Shown: piece after piece, positions 59,888-64,000 of the stretch
How the letters are laid out: the number at the start of each line of letters is the position of its first letter
Position numbering within the stretch: the stretch's first letter is position 1
Assembly: GCA_020162035.1 (NCBI GenBank)
Contig: JAIUNM010000017.1
Coordinates: forward strand, 1 to 64,000
DNA length: 64,000 nt
Source: Bacteroidota bacterium
GTDB lineage: Bacteria; Bacteroidota; Bacteroidia; B-17B0; Aurantibacillaceae
Direction of reading: 5' to 3'
Made by a program: the position numbers and the translations under genes
Notes under the pieces: model-generated
What the model saw: the letters and a program-made list of their open reading frames with translations, nothing else
What the model was told of the DNA's origin: nothing
Database searches by the model: none

Positions 59888-61414
59888 TTAATTCAATTTC
59901 CAAGTACTTCCTTCCTTACTATCTTTTATTTGAATGCCAGCTTCAATTAGTTTATTTCTAATTTCATCGCTTAGTGTAAAATTCTTATCCGTTTTGGCTT
60001 GATTACGCATATTTAACAACACATTTACAACGTTATCAAGTACATTGTTAGCTTTATTATTAGCCTCTTCTAGTTTTAATCCCATTATATTAAAAACAAA
60101 ATCGTTATAAATTGTTTTTAAAACTTCAATATCGTTTTGTGTTAAATTTAATTTTTTATCATTACATGAATTTATAATTCTTACTGCATCAAATAAATTT
60201 GCAATTAATACTGGTGTATTAAAATCATCATTCATTGCATCGTAACATTTTTGTTGTAATGCTTTAATATCTTCGCTACTTGAATTTGAAGATGTTAAGT
60301 TTTGTAATGTTTTAAATGCATCAATTATTCGTTCAAATCCTTTTTCGCTTGCTGTTAAAGCTTCATTACTAAAATCTAACGTACTACGATAGTGTGTTTG
60401 CATCATGAAAAATCTAACTGCCATAGGGCTAAAAGCTTTATCAAATAATGGATGTTTATCTTCTAAAATTGCTTGCGATGGCGTTGCGCTAGGTGAGTTT
60501 GAACTTAATTTTTTTCCAGTAAATAATTCTACTGGTAAAAACACATTGCCTAACGAGCGTGACATTTTTTGGCCGTTTAAAGTTAGCATATTAGTGTGAA
60601 CCCAATAATTAACTGGTGCTTGTCCGCAACAGCCTACGCTTTGTGCAATTTCGTTTGTATGATGAGTTGGAATTAAATCCATACCACCACCATGTATATC
60701 AAATGTATTACCTAAATATTTTTGACTCATTGCGCTACACTCAATATGCCAACCTGGAAAACCTATACTCCATGGAGATTTCCAACGCATTATATGTTCT
60801 GGTTTTGCTTTTTTCCATAGAGCAAAATCTAATCTTCCTTTTTTTTCTTGTTGACCATCTAAATCTCTTGTATTATTTAATTGATCTTCAATGCTTCTGC
60901 CAGACAATATTCCGTAATTGTTTGCTTCAGCAAATTTTTCCACATTAAAGTAAACATTTCCATCTTCTACATAAGCAAAACCATTTTTGATTATGTTTTC
61001 AATCATTTCAATTTGCTCGGGAATGTGACCAGATGCAGTGGGTTCAATGCTTGGAGGCAACGTATTTAATAAACTCATCACTTCTCTAAAACCAAATGAA
61101 TAACGTTGAACAATTTCCATTGGTTCTAATTGTTTAATGCGAGCTTGTTTGCCAATTCTATCTTCACCTTCGCCAGCAACTTCATCTTCTAAATGTCCTA
61201 CATCAGTAATATTTCTTACATAACGAACTTTATACCCTAAATGCAACAAGTAACGATACATAATATCAAACGAAGTAAATGTACGACAGTTACCAATATG
61301 CACATCGCTATATAATGTAGGACCGCAAACGTAAAAGCCTACAAATGGCGGATTAATAGGTTTAAACTCTTCTTTTTTTCGGGTTACTGTGTTGTATATA
61401 AACAAGGGTTGCAT
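59888..61414 (-). CDS. cysS: Cysteine--tRNA ligase
   Basis: The 508-residue class I synthetase has the zinc and HIGH-type region [19 protein letters not shown] (about 28-46), the second zinc ligands in [17 protein letters not shown], and KMSKS as [11 protein letters not shown] (about 281). The C-terminal DALR-type helical domain follows ([14 protein letters not shown] onward). An insertion around residues 304-325 ([20 protein letters not shown]) is longer than in short CysRS forms. It lies 12 nt behind the ArsC-like gene on the same strand, upstream in transcription. Confidence 0.97.
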   Translation of the reverse strand: MQPLFIYNTVTRKKEEFKPINPPFVGFYVCGPTLYSDVHIGNCRTFTSFDIMYRYLLHLGYKVRYVRNITDVGHLEDEVAGEGEDRIGKQARIKQLEPMEIVQRYSFGFREVMSLLNTLPPSIEPTASGHIPEQIEMIENIIKNGFAYVEDGNVYFNVEKFAEANNYGILSGRSIEDQLNNTRDLDGQQEKKGRLDFALWKKAKPEHIMRWKSPWSIGFPGWHIECSAMSQKYLGNTFDIHGGGMDLIPTHHTNEIAQSVGCCGQAPVNYWVHTNMLTLNGQKMSRSLGNVFLPVELFTGKKLSSNSPSATPSQAILEDKHPLFDKAFSPMAVRFFMMQTHYRSTLDFSNEALTASEKGFERIIDAFKTLQNLTSSNSSSEDIKALQQKCYDAMNDDFNTPVLIANLFDAVRIINSCNDKKLNLTQNDIEVLKTIYNDFVFNIMGLKLEEANNKANNVLDNVVNVLLNMRNQAKTDKNFTLSDEIRNKLIEAGIQIKDSKEGSTWKLN

Positions 61415-61459
61415 AATTATATTTAAAGTATAAAGATATTGATTGAAATTCCATATACA

Positions 61460-61491
61460 AAAAAAATAGGTTGACTTTTTTGGTCAACCTA
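61460..61491 (-). terminator. Rho-independent terminator of typA
   Basis: TAGGTTGAC (61467-61475) and GTCAACCTA (61483-61491) form a perfect 9-bp stem with a 7-nt loop. On the minus strand a run of Ts follows (complement of the A8 at 61459-61466). It lies 20 nt past the typA stop. Confidence 0.9.
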
Positions 61492-61510
61492 CATTTATAT
61501 TTATGATTTT

Positions 61511-63322
61511 TTAAGCTTCTGCTTGTTGTTTGCTTACACGCTTACGTTCGTTTTCATCTAAAATTATTTTACGCATACGAATATTACTTGGCGTAATTTC
61601 TACATATTCATCTGCTTGAATATATTCCATTGCTTCTTCTAAGCTAAATCTGATTTTTGGAGCTATCCGCATTTTTTCATCACTTCCACTTGCGCGCATG
61701 TTAGTTAATTTTTTTTCGCCGCATAAATTAATTACTAAATCATCTGGGCGGATGTGCTCACCTACAACCATTCCTGGATAAATTTCTTCGCCTGGTTCAA
61801 TAAAATATTTACCACGGTCTTGTAATTTATCAATACTATAAGCAACTGCAGTACCTTTTTCTTTACTTAATAAAACCCCTGCAATACGGCTAGGAATTGC
61901 ACCTTTCCATGGTTCAAATGCTTTAAAGCGGTGTGCCATAATAGCTTCACCAGCTGTTGCAGTTAAAATATTGTTACGTAAACCAATAATACCACGGCTA
62001 GGAATTTGAAATTCCATGTGAATTAAATCGCCTTTGGGTTGCATCATTAACATATCGCCTTTACGCTGAGTAACCAAATCAATAACTTTACTGCTTGTTT
62101 CCTCGGGAGTATCAACTGTTAAAACCTCAACAGGCTCGCATTTAACCCCATCTATTTCTTTAACAATTACTTGAGGTTGCCCAACTTGAAGTTCGTAACC
62201 TTCGCGGCGCATGGTTTCTATTAAAACAGATAAATGTAAAATACCTCTACCGTAAACCAAGTATGCATCAGGGCTTCCTGTTTCTTCAACTCTTAAAGCT
62301 AAATTTTTCTCAAGCTCTTTCATTAACCTATCTCGTAAATGACGTGAGGTTACAAATTTACCATCTTTACCAAAAAACGGTGAATTGTTAATTGTAAACA
62401 ACATGCTCATTGTTGGTTCATCAATTGCAATGTTTGGTAAGCCCTCTGGCGCATCAAAATCGGCAACTGTATCACCAATTTCAAAACCTTCAATACCGGT
62501 AAAGGCACAAATATCACCAGCTTGAACTTCTTGAACTTTAACTTTACCTAAACCATCAAACACAAATAATTCTTTAACTCTACTTTTTTGTATAGTTCCA
62601 TCGCGTTTAACTACGCTAACTGGCATGTTTTCTTTAATTGTACCTCTAAAAACTCTACCAACAGCAATACGTCCAATAAACGATGAATAATCTAATGAAG
62701 TAATTTGAATTTGTAATGTTCCTTCGCGTTTTGGAGCTTCTTCAATATTTGCAATAATTGTATCTAACAAATAAGTTATATCGCTAGTTGGGGTTTTATA
62801 ATCTGGCCCCATCCAACCTTGTTTGCTACTTCCGTAAACAGTTTTAAAATCTAATTGCTCTTCACTTGCTTCTAAATTAAAAAACAAATCAAAAACAGCA
62901 TCGTGTACCTCATCTGGTCTACAGTTTGGTTTATCAACTTTATTAATAACTAAAATTGCTTTTTTACCTGCTGCAATTGCTTTTTGAGTAACAAAGCGCG
63001 TTTGAGGCATTGGTCCTTCAAAAGCATCTACTAGTAAAATTACACCATCAGCCATGTTCATTACACGTTCTACTTCGCCACCAAAATCGGCGTGGCCGGG
63101 TGTATCTATAATATTAATTTTAGTTCCTTTGTATGTTACAGAAACGTTTTTTGCAAGAATGGTAATTCCACGTTCGCGTTCTAAATCATTGTTATCTAAA
63201 ATTAGTTCTCCTGTTGCTTGATTTTCGCGAAATAAGTTACAGGTATGAAGGATTTTATCAACCAATGTAGTTTTACCGTGGTCAACGTGTGCAATAATTG
63301 CAATGTTACGAATACTTGACAT
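61511..63322 (-). CDS. typA: Translational GTPase TypA/BipA
   Basis: The 603-residue ribosome-binding GTPase has G1 [10 protein letters not shown] (about 11-20), the switch region [13 protein letters not shown]3 [15 protein letters not shown] and G4 NKVDKP, then domains II, III and V like EF-G and a BipA-specific C-terminal domain (ending with [10 protein letters not shown]). It takes part in 50S assembly and translation under cold or other stress. A -7 box TATCTTTG (63342-63349, minus) lies 19 nt upstream and a strong terminator follows. Confidence 0.97.
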   Translation of the reverse strand: MSSIRNIAIIAHVDHGKTTLVDKILHTCNLFRENQATGELILDNNDLERERGITILAKNVSVTYKGTKINIIDTPGHADFGGEVERVMNMADGVILLVDAFEGPMPQTRFVTQKAIAAGKKAILVINKVDKPNCRPDEVHDAVFDLFFNLEASEEQLDFKTVYGSSKQGWMGPDYKTPTSDITYLLDTIIANIEEAPKREGTLQIQITSLDYSSFIGRIAVGRVFRGTIKENMPVSVVKRDGTIQKSRVKELFVFDGLGKVKVQEVQAGDICAFTGIEGFEIGDTVADFDAPEGLPNIAIDEPTMSMLFTINNSPFFGKDGKFVTSRHLRDRLMKELEKNLALRVEETGSPDAYLVYGRGILHLSVLIETMRREGYELQVGQPQVIVKEIDGVKCEPVEVLTVDTPEETSSKVIDLVTQRKGDMLMMQPKGDLIHMEFQIPSRGIIGLRNNILTATAGEAIMAHRFKAFEPWKGAIPSRIAGVLLSKEKGTAVAYSIDKLQDRGKYFIEPGEEIYPGMVVGEHIRPDDLVINLCGEKKLTNMRASGSDEKMRIAPKIRFSLEEAMEYIQADEYVEITPSNIRMRKIILDENERKRVSKQQAEA

Positions 63323-63341
63323 TTAAAAATTTTTAAGGGGG

Positions 63342-63349
63342 CAAAGATA
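63342..63349 (-). promoter_or_regulatory. -7 promoter element of typA
   Basis: TATCTTTG on the minus strand matches TAnnTTTG, 19 nt before the typA ATG. No exact TTTG occurs at the N19 distance. Confidence 0.5.
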
Positions 63350-63407
63350 GTATTTTTTTGATAATTAACACCTTGCAAAAAGCACATCAAATTAAAAAAA
63401 CATTTTT

Positions 63408-63438
63408 TTTGATAATTGATGTTTAATTGTTAAATTTG
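63408..63438 (+). promoter_or_regulatory. Promoter of the CAT-anticodon tRNA gene
   Basis: TTTG (63408-63411), exactly 19 nt, and TAAATTTG (63431-63438) form a perfect Bacteroidota promoter. The tRNA begins 27 nt after the -7 box, leaving room for a short 5' leader removed by RNase P. Confidence 0.8.
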
Positions 63439-63464
63439 CCCTCCGCAATTTAAGGTTGCGGTTA

Positions 63465-63538
63465 GGTCTTATAGCTCAGCTGGTTAGAGCACCTGACTCA
63501 TAATCAGGGGGTCCTTGGTTCGAGCCCAAGTTGGACCA
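63465..63538 (+). tRNA. tRNA with CAT anticodon (Ile2 or elongator Met)
   Basis: The 74-nt cloverleaf has acceptor arm GGTCTTA/TTGGACC, D-arm GCTC/GAGC, anticodon arm CCTGA-CTCATAA-TCAGG with anticodon CAT, T-arm CTTGG-TTCGAGC-CCAAG and discriminator A. The acceptor stem has one U-U mismatch at 6-67. CCA is not encoded. CAT tRNAs are fMet, elongator Met or Ile2, where C34 becomes lysidine. The C1-A72 initiator mismatch is absent, so fMet is excluded. C4-G69 resembles the Ile2 identity set, so Ile2 is slightly preferred. Confidence 0.93.
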
Positions 63539-63540
63539 CA

Positions 63541-63574
63541 AAAAAACCTCGATAAACTTTTATCGAGGTTTTTT
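63541..63574. terminator. Bidirectional rho-independent terminator between tRNA and icd
   Basis: AAAACCTCGATAA (63543-63555) and TTATCGAGGTTTT (63560-63572) form a 13-bp stem with a 4-nt loop, A-rich on the left and T-rich on the right. It ends the tRNA transcript (+) and the convergent icd transcript (-), whose stop is 20 nt away. Confidence 0.9.
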
Positions 63575-63593
63575 ATTTAAGTTAATTAGACTA

Positions 63594-64000
63594 TTATTTT
63601 GCCAAAGCTGCTTTTAAATTAGTATCAATTGCTGCTAAAAACTCTTCGGTATATAAATAATGTTCGCCATGGTTTACTTTGTTACCATATGCACAAACTG
63701 CTAAATCCTTTGTCATTTTACCACTTTCAACTGTTTCTACACATACTTTTTCTAAAGTTTGTGCAAAACGAATTAATTCTTGGTTACCATCTAATTTTCC
63801 GCGGAATTCTAAACCACGAGTCCAAGCAAAAATACTTGCGATTGGATTAGTACTTGTTGGTTTACCCGCTTGATGATCGCGATAATGGCGAGTTACAGTA
63901 CCATGTGCTGCTTCTGCTTCCATAATTTTACCATCTGGTGTAACTAAAACCGAAGTCATTAATCCTAAACTACCAAAGCCCTGCGCAACCGAATCAGATT
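63594..64000 (-). CDS. icd: Isocitrate dehydrogenase (NADP-dependent, eukaryote-like type), C-terminal part
   Basis: Only the last 135 or so residues are in the window; the frame is open to position 64000 and reads [20 protein letters not shown], then [26 protein letters not shown], the substrate and NADP-binding region of homodimeric IDH. The C-terminal segment ([20 protein letters not shown]) is complete. The M at 63959 is internal, not a start. The enzyme oxidatively decarboxylates isocitrate in the TCA cycle. Confidence 0.93.
   Translation of the reverse strand, partial: SDSVAQGFGSLGLMTSVLVTPDGKIMEAEAAHGTVTRHYRDHQAGKPTSTNPIASIFAWTRGLEFRGKLDGNQELIRFAQTLEKVCVETVESGKMTKDLAVCAYGNKVNHGEHYLYTEEFLAAIDTNLKAALAK

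Overview
The window is a stretch of chromosome from an AT-rich member of the Bacteroidota (roughly 30% GC by eye). Three lines of evidence support this. First, at least four exported proteins end in a type IX secretion (T9SS) type-A C-terminal sorting domain with an F/L-P-N-P motif. Second, promoters follow the Bacteroidota pattern TTTG-N19-TAnnTTTG, with exact matches at 94-124 (-), 5476-5506 (-) and 63408-63438 (+). Third, families typical of the phylum are present: TPR-SpoIIE phosphatase, split 5'-nucleotidase, C25-like and PNGase F-like surface proteins, DUF3108 and DUF7793-like. A flavobacterial or related lineage is likely, but I cannot place it further. There is no prophage, insertion sequence, CRISPR array or rRNA. 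No gene-free stretch exceeds about 300 bp. The longest (1-260, 3880-4076, 4578-4802, 41713-41932) hold at most promoters and operators.

Layout. 1-5.2 kb: a radical SAM gene behind a palindromic operator, a SpoIIE phosphatase, small or remnant genes, and rpmI-rplT. 5.6-13.6 kb: aspS, a PNGase F/LamG-like T9SS protein, a Fur-STAS-CarboxypepD operon, an NlpC/P60 peptidase and an XRE regulator. 13.6-21 kb is the accessory, surface-oriented part: a broken zinc-metalloprotease/beta-helix T9SS gene divergent from the XRE gene, a second T9SS protein, a glycosyltransferase and a frameshifted outer-membrane barrel. 21-31 kb: gyrB, an acyltransferase, DUF3108, the tyrS-rpoN-GT2-membrane protein run and an HMG-CoA lyase-like gene. 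31-41.7 kb: a C25-like T9SS protein, SIMPL, ftsH, rsfS, birA, a barrel protein, a polysaccharide deacetylase and glmS. 41.9-48.5 kb: clpB, a UDP-sugar cassette (aminotransferase, UDP-glucose dehydrogenase, UDP-glucuronate decarboxylase) and a thioesterase. 48.6-57.6 kb: a two-gene 5'-nucleotidase, dnaA, GT4, a TerB/FHA-like/ABCG fusion transporter and a frameshifted barrel. 57.6-64 kb: phosphoribosyltransferase, dapA, a STAS-like protein, an ArsC-like protein, cysS, typA, a CAT-anticodon tRNA and the 3' part of icd.

Functional themes. Most genes are housekeeping: translation, replication, proteostasis and envelope precursors. The surface is heavily represented, through T9SS cargo, barrels, glycosyltransferases and UDP-xylose-type sugar synthesis. 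Partner-switching signalling is suggested by the SpoIIE phosphatase and two STAS-type proteins.

The most interesting signal is that every reading-frame lesion I could reconstruct lies in an exported protein. They are a perfect 20-bp tandem duplication inside a signal peptide (13675-13714), a C4 tract (15701-15704), an A8/T8 tract (20384-20391) and a T7 tract inside a signal peptide (56990-56996). In each case one small indel restores a single open frame of the expected architecture. Housekeeping genes with longer homopolymers (A10 in birA, A9 in the acyltransferase) are intact. Phase variation, pseudogene decay and assembly error remain to be told apart. A second pattern is that six genes have a -7 box ending 4-5 nt before the start codon, which predicts leaderless mRNAs.
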